A DNA stretch of 17,280 nt. Origin: Candidatus Delongbacteria bacterium (GTDB lineage Bacteria > JAGOEH01). A program made the position numbers and the translations under genes. Of the stretch, positions 9,033 through 16,740 are shown one piece after another. Below the pieces are notes generated by a model. That model saw only the letters and a program-made list of their open reading frames with translations. It made no database searches and was not told the DNA's origin. Numbering within the stretch: the stretch's first letter is position 1; each line of letters starts with the position of its first letter. The stretch covers positions 1-17,280 of the forward strand of contig JAGOEH010000060.1 in the NCBI GenBank assembly GCA_017997825.1. Direction: 5' to 3'.

Positions 9033-10481
9033 ATGAGTGATATCCTGAAAGGTTTCGAGCCGGTCGGATTATGGCACTATTTCGATCAGATCCGTCAGAT
9101 ACCGCGTGAATCCGGAAACGAAACCGCCGTTGTCCGCTATCTGATCGAGTTTGCCCGGAATAATCGTCTTGACTATCAGAGTGATGAAGTCGGAAACGTA
9201 ATCATCCGAAAACCGGCTTCTCCCGGCAATGAAGGGAAACCCGGTGTCGTACTACAGGCTCATGTCGATATGGTTTGTGAAAAGAATTCCGATAAGGCAT
9301 TCGATTTCGCCACTGATCCGATCCAGCTGCGGGTGGATGGTGATTGGCTGCTGGCTCAGGACACGACGCTGGGAGCTGATAATGGTATCGGCGTGGCGGC
9401 CGCCATGTATGTTCTGACCGAACCCAATCTGGTACACGGTCCGATCGAAGCTCTATTTACAGTTGATGAAGAACGCGGCTTGACAGGTGCCAACAATCTT
9501 AAGCCCGGTATACTGAAAGGAAGTTATCTGATCAATCTGGACAGTGAAGATGAGGGTGTATTTACCGTCGGATGTGCCGGAGGAAGGGATTCGACACTCT
9601 ACGTTCCCATCAGCTGGATCACCCGCTCCAATCCCGCCCTTACGATCAAAGTGGGTGGATTGAAGGGAGGTCATTCCGGGGTTGACATCAATATGGGAAA
9701 AGGCAATTCCATCAAACTTATGGCTCGCCTTCTCCAGCGTTTCTGCTCTTCATGGTCCCTCTGTCTGGCTGATATCAAAGGCGGCAGTAAGCGAAACGCT
9801 ATCCCCCGCGAAGCCGAAGCGGTTATCGGATACACCGGTAATGCGGAACAACTCATTCATGAAATGAATCTCTATTTTGAGCAGATGAAATCCGAATTCT
9901 GCGAATCCGAACCGGATATGAAACTGCAAATCTCTCAGGGAGTTATGCCCGGCCAATTCCTGAGACAAGAGGATACTGCCCGGTTGATCAATCTTCTGAT
10001 TGCTCTGCCTCACGGTGTTATTGCCATGAGCCAGACTATGAAGGATAAGGTCGAAACCTCAACCAATCTGGCAACCATCTCTATCGAACAGAATCAGGTC
10101 AGCATCGGAGAGATGAGCCGCAGTTCGAATGCCACCGGTATGGACCTGGTTTGCGGCATCGTCTTGGCTTGTGCTGAACCGGCCAAGGCAGACATTTTTC
10201 AGAGTTCGGGATACCCCGGTTGGCAGCCTAATCTTAAATCGGAACTCCTGAAAACCATGATCCGTCTCCATAGTGAACTTTTCAAGAAAGAACCGATTGT
10301 GGAATCGATTCATGCCGGCCTGGAAACCGGAATCATCGGTAAGCAGTACCCGGCGATGGATATGATCTCGATCGGACCGGACATCCGGTTTCCTCATTCC
10401 CCTGATGAAAAAGTCAGAATCCCGTCGGTCAATAACTTCTGGATTCTTCTCAAACAAACTCTGATTGAATTAGCCAAATAA
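9033..10481 (+). CDS. pepD: PepD, aminoacyl-histidine dipeptidase (M20C)
   Basis: 482 residues, full length for PepD. AAGGAG at 9021-9026 precedes the ATG. The metal and catalytic residues of the M20C family are visible: His77 and Asp79 in 'HVDMVCEKN', Asp116 in 'TTLGADNGIG', Glu146/Glu147 in 'VDEERGLTG', Asp170 in 'LINLDSEDEG' and His455 in 'RFPHSPDEKV'. The 'GGHSGVDI' segment of the lid/dimerisation domain is also present. It is a cytoplasmic di-zinc enzyme hydrolysing Xaa-His and other dipeptides, probably for peptide salvage. It lies 47 nt after the EIIA-like gene and may share its transcript. A strong terminator follows. Confidence 0.95.
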   Translation: MSDILKGFEPVGLWHYFDQIRQIPRESGNETAVVRYLIEFARNNRLDYQSDEVGNVIIRKPASPGNEGKPGVVLQAHVDMVCEKNSDKAFDFATDPIQLRVDGDWLLAQDTTLGADNGIGVAAAMYVLTEPNLVHGPIEALFTVDEERGLTGANNLKPGILKGSYLINLDSEDEGVFTVGCAGGRDSTLYVPISWITRSNPALTIKVGGLKGGHSGVDINMGKGNSIKLMARLLQRFCSSWSLCLADIKGGSKRNAIPREAEAVIGYTGNAEQLIHEMNLYFEQMKSEFCESEPDMKLQISQGVMPGQFLRQEDTARLINLLIALPHGVIAMSQTMKDKVETSTNLATISIEQNQVSIGEMSRSSNATGMDLVCGIVLACAEPAKADIFQSSGYPGWQPNLKSELLKTMIRLHSELFKKEPIVESIHAGLETGIIGKQYPAMDMISIGPDIRFPHSPDEKVRIPSVNNFWILLKQTLIELAK

Positions 10482-10500
10482 AGGAAGCCGTTTACTAGAA

Positions 10501-10531
10501 GGCCACCGGAAACCCGGTGGCCTTTTTTTTT
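10501..10531 (+). terminator. Intrinsic terminator after pepD
   Basis: Perfect 9-bp GC-rich stem GGCCACCGG (10501-10509) / CCGGTGGCC (10514-10522) with a 4-nt AAAC loop and nine T. The T run ends 1 nt from the stop codon of the convergent gene. On the minus strand the stem is followed by only a weak TTCT, so it is mainly a plus-strand terminator. Confidence 0.95.
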
Positions 10532-10532
10532 C

Positions 10533-11132
10533 TTAGTAACGGAACATCCCTTTAAAAGCCCCCCAATCCAGGGTATCCTGTTTGATATCTTCCCATCCGC
10601 TGATACTCCAAAACCCACCGGCATCCTCCTGCAGAATAAAAATGAAGGTCCCCTTGGTCACAGTCGGATACTCAGGATAACTATGGTAGAGGTTGATTTG
10701 ATAGGATCGATAGATACGGGTACTGTCATGGGGGCTCTCGATATCTGCCTGATCCGTCCGGGTAAGATCCATCTCGATCACCTGGTTGTCCACTCGAACC
10801 GTATCCCGGAAGAGATTGAACATCCGGGTGATCACCTCCTGTTCAACTTGGAAATCCCAGTCCTTATATTTCCAGGCATCCGGATTATGGCTGGATAGTT
10901 CATTTTCATCGGCTTTGAACCGGAATTGATCGTTCATGCAGCGGATATAATAAGCTACATTACAGTTCTGGATCGCATTGGTAAGATTCTCTAAAACCAG
11001 CCGCGGATCAGTGGGAGGAATCCAATTGATGACGGTGGAGAGAGGAGGTTCGGCCTCACGGGTCGAAAACGGAGATTGACACATCACAGACAGCAAGATG
11101 CCGGCTACCCAGGGGATCCAACGGGATTTCAC
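10533..11132 (-). CDS. Small exported NTF2-like protein, function unknown
   Basis: 199 residues from a GTG start. The hydrophobic N-terminus ends near Cys18 ('LLSVMC'). This could be a lipoprotein signal, but Met before the Cys is not canonical, so an ordinary Sec signal is possible. Residues ~39-75 ('PRLVLENLTNAIQN' and 'YIRCMNDQFRF') resemble the first helices and strand of NTF2/SnoaL-like folds seen in small envelope proteins. The rest is beta-rich, ending 'GGFWSISGWED'. The start overlaps the stop of the M14 peptidase as GTGA (11129-11132), and there is no good independent ribosome binding site, so the two are translationally coupled. That coupling hints at a shared destination or partner, but no activity can be assigned. 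Confidence 0.7.
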   Translation of the reverse strand: MKSRWIPWVAGILLSVMCQSPFSTREAEPPLSTVINWIPPTDPRLVLENLTNAIQNCNVAYYIRCMNDQFRFKADENELSSHNPDAWKYKDWDFQVEQEVITRMFNLFRDTVRVDNQVIEMDLTRTDQADIESPHDSTRIYRSYQINLYHSYPEYPTVTKGTFIFILQEDAGGFWSISGWEDIKQDTLDWGAFKGMFRY

Positions 11133-13456
11133 CGCAGCACCATAAACTTGGTCACCCGGGTGATCCCACCCGGATAATGGGTTACCAAGCCGTAAATCCC
11201 GATCGGATATCCTGTTAGTGAAATTGTGGTCTGAGAACAGTTAACCGGCATTTTGCGTCCCAGGAGATTAAAAATCTCAATCCGGGTTGGCATAATCCGG
11301 GTAAACTCAAGATGGAGCTGATCCTGGGCCGGATTGGGGAAAATCCGGATCAGGGGATCAGGGATCTCTGTTTCCGAAATGGAGGTAGGGTCGGGAGGAT
11401 AATTAACAATATAGAAATCGTCGATAAACCAACCATCGCAGTGCTGATAAGAATCGGTGCTCAGGCGAAACTGAATCCGGCCTTTTCGTCCGCCGAATCG
11501 GCTCAGATCGATCCATACTCGCTTCCAACCCGGTTGCTCCCCCTGATATCCGAACTGTTGATCGGATTGCCACTCATTCCCCGTACCGCGAATCATACCG
11601 GGAAGACGCAGGTTAGTCAGTTGCCCGTCGGCTGAGTCCTCAAAGAATACACAGCCCCAATCGAAATAGCGTTCCATCTGATAACGGGTTTGAACGGACA
11701 TATACGTTCGGCCTTCCACAGGGATTCGTACGTTCGGACTATAGCTTCGATGATCGGCATAGGCAACATAATTCCCGTGAGGACTGTCGCATAGACACGT
11801 GGAGGATCGAAATCCTTCGCCCTCCAAAACACCCCACGAACCCAGGGTCCATAAGGGGATGGCCTGCTCAAAATCTTGACGGATCAGGATCACCGGATCA
11901 CCCAGGGGAAGACGGAAAGAGATTGAATCGAATACCACCCCATTCCATTCCAAACAAAACCCGAGGCTGAAATGATCGGATCGGATGGAATCGGGAATCA
12001 CAAGGGAAAGACTGTCTATCGTCATCTGCTGCTGTGAGTTCAAGGCAAGGGTCATCGAATAATCATCGACATCTCCGACGGTATAGAGGCGGATTGAGGG
12101 TGCCGGATCAAGCCCCGCGTTGACAATGGATAATCTCCATATCAAGGAATCTCCGGGGTGGTAAAATCCGGAATCACCCATGATTTCAACACCCTGGAAT
12201 TTGGGATACGCCAGCGCTGATTTCATAAGGCAGAGATTGGCATTGAGGCTGTATTGTGCCAGCGGCAGAATTCTCGATCGTGACGGCCAAAACCCATCCC
12301 GATCCGTACCGACCTCCATCGTCATCGACAAAATTTTATTCTTCTGATCCGATTCGGCATACATCCAGTCATCGGCCGCCCCGTTGACCGGATACTGAAC
12401 GGTTTCGAGAGACCCCCCCATGATAAAGTTATTCTCGGCAATCATGCCGCTACCGATCAACCGATACAACGAATCATCTTCCGTTTTCAGATCAGCATAC
12501 GACCAGGGAAAAATTAAAAGATTGGAATAGGTGTGGTAGTTGAGGGCGATCCTGAAGCGATGATTGATACACAGATCTCGAATAACCTGGGTTTCCGGCT
12601 CCGAAAAGGGAGCTAATCCCCGGAAGGTTTCAAAGTTTTTCAGACTGCTGGAACCAATATCGTCATATCCCCACCGGTATCCAAAATTGCGATTCAGGTC
12701 GACGCCCCAAGTGTTCATCCCGTCGCTCCACCTGTTCTTTCTCCACATACCATAGCCCGAGGGATGAGTTTGTTCATTGTAGTAATACCCATCAGGATTG
12801 ACAACCGGAATCACCATAATCTCCAGATTATTGACCAGGAAATTCACCAACGGATCGGAATGATAACGCTGAACCAGATAACGGATAAAGTAGATCAGAG
12901 TCATCATTCCCTGGGGTTCTCTGGCATGGATCAGCGAATTGATGAAGATCTCGACCGTATCATCGGCTTTGTCCGGGAAATCACTGATGCGATAGCAGAA
13001 AATATCCCGCCCCTCAATCGATTGACCGACGGACTGCGCTTCGCCGATAATATAGGGATAGAGATGATGGAGAGAGTCGAGCTGCCGGTAGATCTCCGAT
13101 AAGGTATAATAACCACCCATACTGCCTTGAGGCAATCCGATCCCGAGACTGTCATAGTCATCGGCCCAGCGGTGAAGGATTCCCGCATCGCGCCGGCGGT
13201 AATGATTCTGAATATCCTCCACCAAAATTCGGCAATCAACACCCATGGCTCGGAGTCGAACCAGTTCGGAATCGGAGACAATCAGGTTGATCCCGCCGTT
13301 CCGGGTATAGCGGAGATATGACCCATCGATTCCGGATAGGGCCACCCGTTTCAAGACATCCAAATCAGGCCGGTCGAGATGAATTTGGTAGTAGATTTCA
13401 GCCTGAACCCCATTGAAAAAAACCAGCATAAAAATCAACAGCCATTTAGCATTCAT
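11129..13456 (-). CDS. Secreted M14 zinc carboxypeptidase with T9SS sorting domain
   Basis: 775 residues. Signal peptide 1-19 ('FNGVQA'), a prodomain-like region ~20-105, and the M14 catalytic domain ~115-415. Zinc ligands are His177 and Glu180 ('LIHARE') and His308 ('ALNYHTYS'). Substrate-carboxylate residues lie in 'GVDLNRNFG' (Asn255, Arg256), and the catalytic Glu381 is in 'SMTMEVGTD'. A beta-sandwich spacer (~420-520) and a jelly-roll or MAM-like domain (~525-685, 'GWFIDDFYI') follow. The last ~75 residues are a type A T9SS sorting domain: 'IRIFPNPAQDQLHLEF', 'IEIFNLLGR', 'GIYGLV' and 'KFMVLR'. It should be exported by Sec, carried over the outer membrane by the Por system, and its tail removed. 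The role is extracellular peptide degradation or trimming. It lies 141 nt after the SPOR gene with only a weak ribosome binding site. Confidence 0.93.
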   Translation of the reverse strand: MNAKWLLIFMLVFFNGVQAEIYYQIHLDRPDLDVLKRVALSGIDGSYLRYTRNGGINLIVSDSELVRLRAMGVDCRILVEDIQNHYRRRDAGILHRWADDYDSLGIGLPQGSMGGYYTLSEIYRQLDSLHHLYPYIIGEAQSVGQSIEGRDIFCYRISDFPDKADDTVEIFINSLIHAREPQGMMTLIYFIRYLVQRYHSDPLVNFLVNNLEIMVIPVVNPDGYYYNEQTHPSGYGMWRKNRWSDGMNTWGVDLNRNFGYRWGYDDIGSSSLKNFETFRGLAPFSEPETQVIRDLCINHRFRIALNYHTYSNLLIFPWSYADLKTEDDSLYRLIGSGMIAENNFIMGGSLETVQYPVNGAADDWMYAESDQKNKILSMTMEVGTDRDGFWPSRSRILPLAQYSLNANLCLMKSALAYPKFQGVEIMGDSGFYHPGDSLIWRLSIVNAGLDPAPSIRLYTVGDVDDYSMTLALNSQQQMTIDSLSLVIPDSIRSDHFSLGFCLEWNGVVFDSISFRLPLGDPVILIRQDFEQAIPLWTLGSWGVLEGEGFRSSTCLCDSPHGNYVAYADHRSYSPNVRIPVEGRTYMSVQTRYQMERYFDWGCVFFEDSADGQLTNLRLPGMIRGTGNEWQSDQQFGYQGEQPGWKRVWIDLSRFGGRKGRIQFRLSTDSYQHCDGWFIDDFYIVNYPPDPTSISETEIPDPLIRIFPNPAQDQLHLEFTRIMPTRIEIFNLLGRKMPVNCSQTTISLTGYPIGIYGLVTHYPGGITRVTKFMVLR

Positions 13457-13597
13457 ACATATTCCATAACCAAGGCCGAGGAAAAAGGAAGCCGTTCAAT
13501 TCGGCAAACCTCTCTCTCGGATTGAAAAGATTTTACCCTATAACAAGCCGTCAAATCAGATCGTCGCGAGGAGAAACGACCGGAAACAGCGCATGAT

Positions 13598-14059
13598 TTA
13601 TCGGTTTTCGATCTGGCATTCAACGACCCATGCATCGGCATATCCCTTATTGACAGCCTGGGCACGGTAATGTTCAGCCTCATTCTTACTCAAAAAGTTA
13701 CCGACCCGGACTTTGTAGAGTCCTTCATGAAAATCGACATACAAGGGAAGGTCGAACCTTGGTTGAGCCGATTTAATGGCCGAATTGGCGCCGGCCATAT
13801 CATTGAAGGCGAAAATCTGAACCCGGTAGCCGGTCACCAAAGCCGGTTGAATAGGCTGAACCGGAGTCGAGACCACAGGAGGAATTTCTTCCTGGATCGG
13901 CTGGAGATCGAGAGTGGGTTCAGCAATCACGGTTGTATCTTGAGTGGGGGGCATCGGCTCCAGATTGATCAGCTCTTCGTTGGTTGCCTTTTTCCCACAA
14001 CCTTCCAGCCCAATGACAGCAGCCAGCAGCATAAAACTCAAAACGACAGCCTTCTTCAT
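13598..14059 (-). CDS. SPOR-domain lipoprotein
   Basis: 153 residues. Lipoprotein signal with lipobox 'LEGC' (Cys21), then a Pro/Glu-rich linker (~30-76), then a SPOR domain (~77-150) with the RNP-like strands 'YRVQIFAF' and 'LYKVRVGNF' and the closing 'AWVVE'. SPOR domains bind peptidoglycan glycan strands that have lost their stem peptides. A strong AAAGGAG (14066-14072) overlaps the stop region of the SpoIID-like gene, 12 nt upstream. It is probably anchored to the inner leaflet of the outer membrane. Its pairing with a SpoIID-type glycan-cleaving protein is functionally coherent because both recognise denuded glycan. The 141 nt beyond its stop (13457-13597) show no gene and no confident promoter or terminator. 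Confidence 0.88.
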   Translation of the reverse strand: MKKAVVLSFMLLAAVIGLEGCGKKATNEELINLEPMPPTQDTTVIAEPTLDLQPIQEEIPPVVSTPVQPIQPALVTGYRVQIFAFNDMAGANSAIKSAQPRFDLPLYVDFHEGLYKVRVGNFLSKNEAEHYRAQAVNKGYADAWVVECQIENR

Positions 14060-14071
14060 GGATATCTCCTT

Positions 14072-15313
14072 TCAGCGTTCCAGCTTCGATAGGGATCCTA
14101 TCTCCGCCTGTTTAAAATAGAATTGTAGTATCTCCCGGTAGTGATAGCCTTGACGAGCCATTTCCATCGCTCCTGTTTGGCACAATCCTACCCCGTGCCC
14201 TTTACCGATTCCATAGAATTCATACACCGTATCCCTGGGATTCTCACTACTCCTTGCATACAGATTGAATAAGCGGGATGGCAGACCATCCGGTAGGGAA
14301 GACCTTTTAAAAAAGGTGCGAATAGATTCCCTAACTAAAAAATAGGATGCCGATCCGGAAGCGATTCTTAAGGAATCAACCCGGCCGCTCTTACTTCTGG
14401 AATGGATCGAGAAATCACTCAAAGTCTCATTTCCGGATTTGAAAAGCTGGGTTTGACAGCATTGCTGGAGTTCCGCTTTGGAGATAGAGTGATTCCAGAA
14501 GTGGGATCGGTTCATGATACAAAACTCGCTGTTGAGATCGGTACCATCCCACCCTGCATCCTGAAGAGCGTAACCATTGGTGCTGCCGATCCAGACTTCC
14601 GATACGGCCGCCCGATGCCCTCCGCAATCAGCGGAAAAAAAAGCCTGGATCGGCTTATTATCCCGGATCAGGATTTGATGATGGGTCTGACGAACTGCCG
14701 TTCGGATCACCTTAGGATAATCGGGGTGGTATCGGTAAACCTGAAACGAGGTTCCAGGCGGGATAAGCGTTCGTGAAGGTTGCCGAAGGGCCCAATGGAT
14801 ATAATAAGTCCGTGAAATCACAGCTTGAGCCTTGGCGGCTTCGAGTAAATCCTCACCGACTCGTCCCAATTCTCCCCACAAGACTCCAGCCAGATAAGTC
14901 TCTAAGTCCAATCGGCATATCAATCGCAACTCCATTCCTTCCAACTCAATCGAAAAATTCCCCGCATAATTCCCCTCCGGCCCCTCTAAATACCCTGTGT
15001 TAGATGCCAATATGAGTTTGATTGGGCCTTCATAATCACATCCAATCTCTTTCCGGTTGGTCAAATCACTGAAAATCAAACGCCGCTGGTTCAGCCGTAC
15101 CGAATAGCGTTTATCTCCATAATTTTTCCAGTAATAGTTGGGTAAAATCAGATTATGAGGTCCTATCACTGTAAAATTGATGGTTTTCCCCGACTGAACG
15201 ACCACATTGACATCAGAAAACGGAGAAGCCGGAACAGATCGAGATAGTATAAAATATAACACCACACTAAGAAAGCGCGTGAGCTTTAGCGAGGTATTCC
15301 TTGGCGATCTCAT
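14072..15313 (-). CDS. SpoIID/LytB-type exported glycan hydrolase
   Basis: 413 residues from ATG 15313, the start I prefer: it gives a signal peptide with a basic start and core 'FLSVVLYFIL'. A TTG at 15325 adds four residues, and a GTG at 15265 would remove the basic region. SpoIID features, numbered from this ATG: 'YLAGVLWGELG' with the putative catalytic Glu148 (the SEMP position of SpoIID), 'EAAKAQAVISRTYYI', the metal-site motif 'SADCGGHRA' (Cys230, His233) and 'GKGHGVGLCQTGAMEMA' at the C-terminus. SpoIID of Bacillus cleaves denuded glycan strands as a lytic transglycosylase; homologues in diderms presumably remodel the wall. It overlaps the upstream TPR gene by 47 nt and precedes the SPOR lipoprotein by 12 nt. 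Confidence 0.88.
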   Translation of the reverse strand: MRSPRNTSLKLTRFLSVVLYFILSRSVPASPFSDVNVVVQSGKTINFTVIGPHNLILPNYYWKNYGDKRYSVRLNQRRLIFSDLTNRKEIGCDYEGPIKLILASNTGYLEGPEGNYAGNFSIELEGMELRLICRLDLETYLAGVLWGELGRVGEDLLEAAKAQAVISRTYYIHWALRQPSRTLIPPGTSFQVYRYHPDYPKVIRTAVRQTHHQILIRDNKPIQAFFSADCGGHRAAVSEVWIGSTNGYALQDAGWDGTDLNSEFCIMNRSHFWNHSISKAELQQCCQTQLFKSGNETLSDFSIHSRSKSGRVDSLRIASGSASYFLVRESIRTFFKRSSLPDGLPSRLFNLYARSSENPRDTVYEFYGIGKGHGVGLCQTGAMEMARQGYHYREILQFYFKQAEIGSLSKLER

Positions 15314-16142
15314 TTTCAGGTTCAAGCTTTAGAACCGCTTCGAATTCTTTAATACTCTTATCATAATCTCCCATTGATAAATACGCGATAGCCAGCGAGA
15401 TCCGTCCTTCGATATAGTCGTTTTTGCTGCGGATCGATTTCTTTAAAAATTTGATACCTTCCTGATAGTTGTTCATATTGCACAACACCCAGCCGATTGA
15501 ACGGTTGAGTTTGTAGTCATCCGGCATCATCGCCAGCGCCAGTTTATAATTTTTTAAAGCGTGAATCCATCGTTGCATCATCAAGTGGGAATCTCCCATC
15601 AGCAAATAGAACTCTTTGCGCTCGCCCTCGAATTTCATGGCTTTGGTGATGATTTGAATAGTAAGCTCATAGTGATGCTTGTCGAAATAGAGTTCTCCCA
15701 GCAATAACCCCATGCCCTCGAAATAGATTCCCGATTGATCCAGTTTCTCAAAATAGCCGAGCGCTTTGTCAAGCCGCTCGGTTTTGAGATAACAAAACCC
15801 TAAGGCGTGCAATAATTCCGGATTATTCGGTTCATCCGATTCCGCCTTTTTAAGATACTTCAAGGCTTCGGTGTAGTTTTCCCTTAATAGCAAAACATGG
15901 CCATAGATAGCCTGGTTCTCGGCCGAATCGCTAATTTTAATCATCTGCTGGGCGATTTTTTCGGCCTCCGGGAGCTGATTGGAAGCTAAATAGATATCTT
16001 TTAACAGCTTCAAAGCGGGTAAATAGTCCGGACTCTGACGCAATAATGCATATAATCGCTGTAATGCCGATAGCTTTTTATTCTCTTTGACATCCAGCTG
16101 GATACGATAATAAAAATCTTTGAGTTCGTTCCGGTTCATCAT
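15267..16142 (-). CDS. Cytoplasmic TPR protein, first gene of the minus-strand operon
   Basis: 291 residues made almost entirely of TPR helices, roughly seven repeats from ~22 to 288. The last repeats ('AIAYLSMGDYDKSIKEFEAV' followed by 'LKLEPENEIAKEYL') are close to consensus; earlier ones are looser. There is no signal peptide or membrane helix. The start is either ATG 16142 or the adjacent ATG 16139; GAGG at 16146-16149 is better spaced (6 nt) from the latter. It is a protein-protein interaction scaffold with unknown partner. It overlaps the SpoIID-like gene by 47 nt, so it may assist that envelope module or simply share its transcript. Confidence 0.88.
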   Translation of the reverse strand: MMNRNELKDFYYRIQLDVKENKKLSALQRLYALLRQSPDYLPALKLLKDIYLASNQLPEAEKIAQQMIKISDSAENQAIYGHVLLLRENYTEALKYLKKAESDEPNNPELLHALGFCYLKTERLDKALGYFEKLDQSGIYFEGMGLLLGELYFDKHHYELTIQIITKAMKFEGERKEFYLLMGDSHLMMQRWIHALKNYKLALAMMPDDYKLNRSIGWVLCNMNNYQEGIKFLKKSIRSKNDYIEGRISLAIAYLSMGDYDKSIKEFEAVLKLEPENEIAKEYLAKAHALS

Positions 16143-16156
16143 TTACCTCGCTCTAT

Positions 16157-16185
16157 AAAATACGCTTGGTTTTGTTTTTTGTCAA
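16157..16185 (-). promoter_or_regulatory. Candidate promoter of the minus-strand operon
   Basis: Read on the minus strand: TTGACA (16185-16180), 17-nt spacer, TATTTT (16162-16157). The predicted transcription start is within about 10 nt of the GAGG ribosome binding site, giving a very short leader. Confidence 0.5.
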
Positions 16186-16242
16186 GTTATATTTGACCAC
16201 GGATAGATTTTTTCAACCTATCAAATATTTTACTTGACAAAA
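16177..16242. promoter_or_regulatory. Inverted TTGAC dyads in the divergent promoter region
   Basis: A 10-bp perfect inverted repeat, TTTTGTCAAG (16177-16186) and CTTGACAAAA (16233-16242), is separated by 46 bp. A tighter dyad GTCAA-N7-TTGAC lies at 16181-16197. Both outer arms coincide with the -35 elements of the two opposing promoters. They may simply reflect back-to-back promoters, or mark a shared operator. Confidence 0.4.
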
Positions 16243-16262
16243 CAGCGAAAAAGTAATTTATT
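16234..16262 (+). promoter_or_regulatory. Candidate promoter for the 137-residue protein gene
   Basis: Perfect TTGACA (16234-16239), 17-nt spacer, weak TTTATT (16257-16262) in an AT-rich stretch, upstream of an AGGAGG ribosome binding site at 16284-16289. The -10 is ambiguous. Confidence 0.4.
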
Positions 16263-16298
16263 TTATAAAAACATCAATCCAAAAGGAGGAATAGACGT

Positions 16299-16712
16299 AT
16301 GAAAAAAATAGCATGGATAAGTTTAATGATAGTCATCATGAGTACGTTATATACACTGGCCGGCGAAACATTGGTGACTCAGCACTGGCTGTCCGTTACG
16401 GGCAAAAGTAAGATTTATCCGGATTACACCCTTTCCAAAAGCAAAACCATGCTGAATCCCGGTAAATATCTAATTGTGGCTGAAGGCGATAATTACTATC
16501 AGTTGGGTGATAGCCTGTATGTTAAACGTGATAAAGGAATGACAACCTTTAAAGTCATCACCAATCCTGAATCCTCTACTTCGGATACGATTGACCAACA
16601 TCGTCAGAATGTCGATCAGATGATCCATGACAAATCATTTGTATCACCTTATATTTATCTGTTTTTCGCTTTGGTTTTGGTTGTCATGATCCTCGCTTTT
16701 TTTATCAACTGA
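16299..16712 (+). CDS. Unrecognised exported protein with C-terminal membrane anchor
   Basis: 137 residues, preceded by AAAAGGAGG with good spacing, so well translated. It has a signal peptide 1-21 ('TLYTLAGE'), a small beta-rich domain ~25-90 ('MLNPGKYLIVAEGDNYYQLG' then 'DSLYVKRD'), a short polar linker, and a hydrophobic helix ~117-136 at the very C-terminus. The expected topology is a small periplasmic domain tethered to the inner membrane, with the tail barely crossing. The strand pattern 'GKYLIVAEGDNYYQLGDSLYV' is loosely SH3-like, but I cannot place it in a family. It is followed after ~30 nt by a flippase-like gene on the same strand, so a role in envelope polysaccharide export is possible from context only. 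Confidence 0.75.
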   Translation: MKKIAWISLMIVIMSTLYTLAGETLVTQHWLSVTGKSKIYPDYTLSKSKTMLNPGKYLIVAEGDNYYQLGDSLYVKRDKGMTTFKVITNPESSTSDTIDQHRQNVDQMIHDKSFVSPYIYLFFALVLVVMILAFFIN

Positions 16713-16740
16713 CATTGTTGGATTCTCTTTCATATCTTTG

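Noticed and set aside
10059-10457. 132-residue minus-strand ORF
   Set aside because: It is antisense to pepD, which carries the family's metal-site residues in the other strand.
13453-13683. 76-residue minus-strand ORF bridging the gap between the SPOR and M14 genes
   Set aside because: It overlaps the SPOR domain coding region out of frame, has a basic low-information composition, and has no ribosome binding site.
14402-14776. 124-residue plus-strand ORF
   Set aside because: It lies antisense to the SpoIID-like gene, whose motifs are clear in the minus-strand frame.
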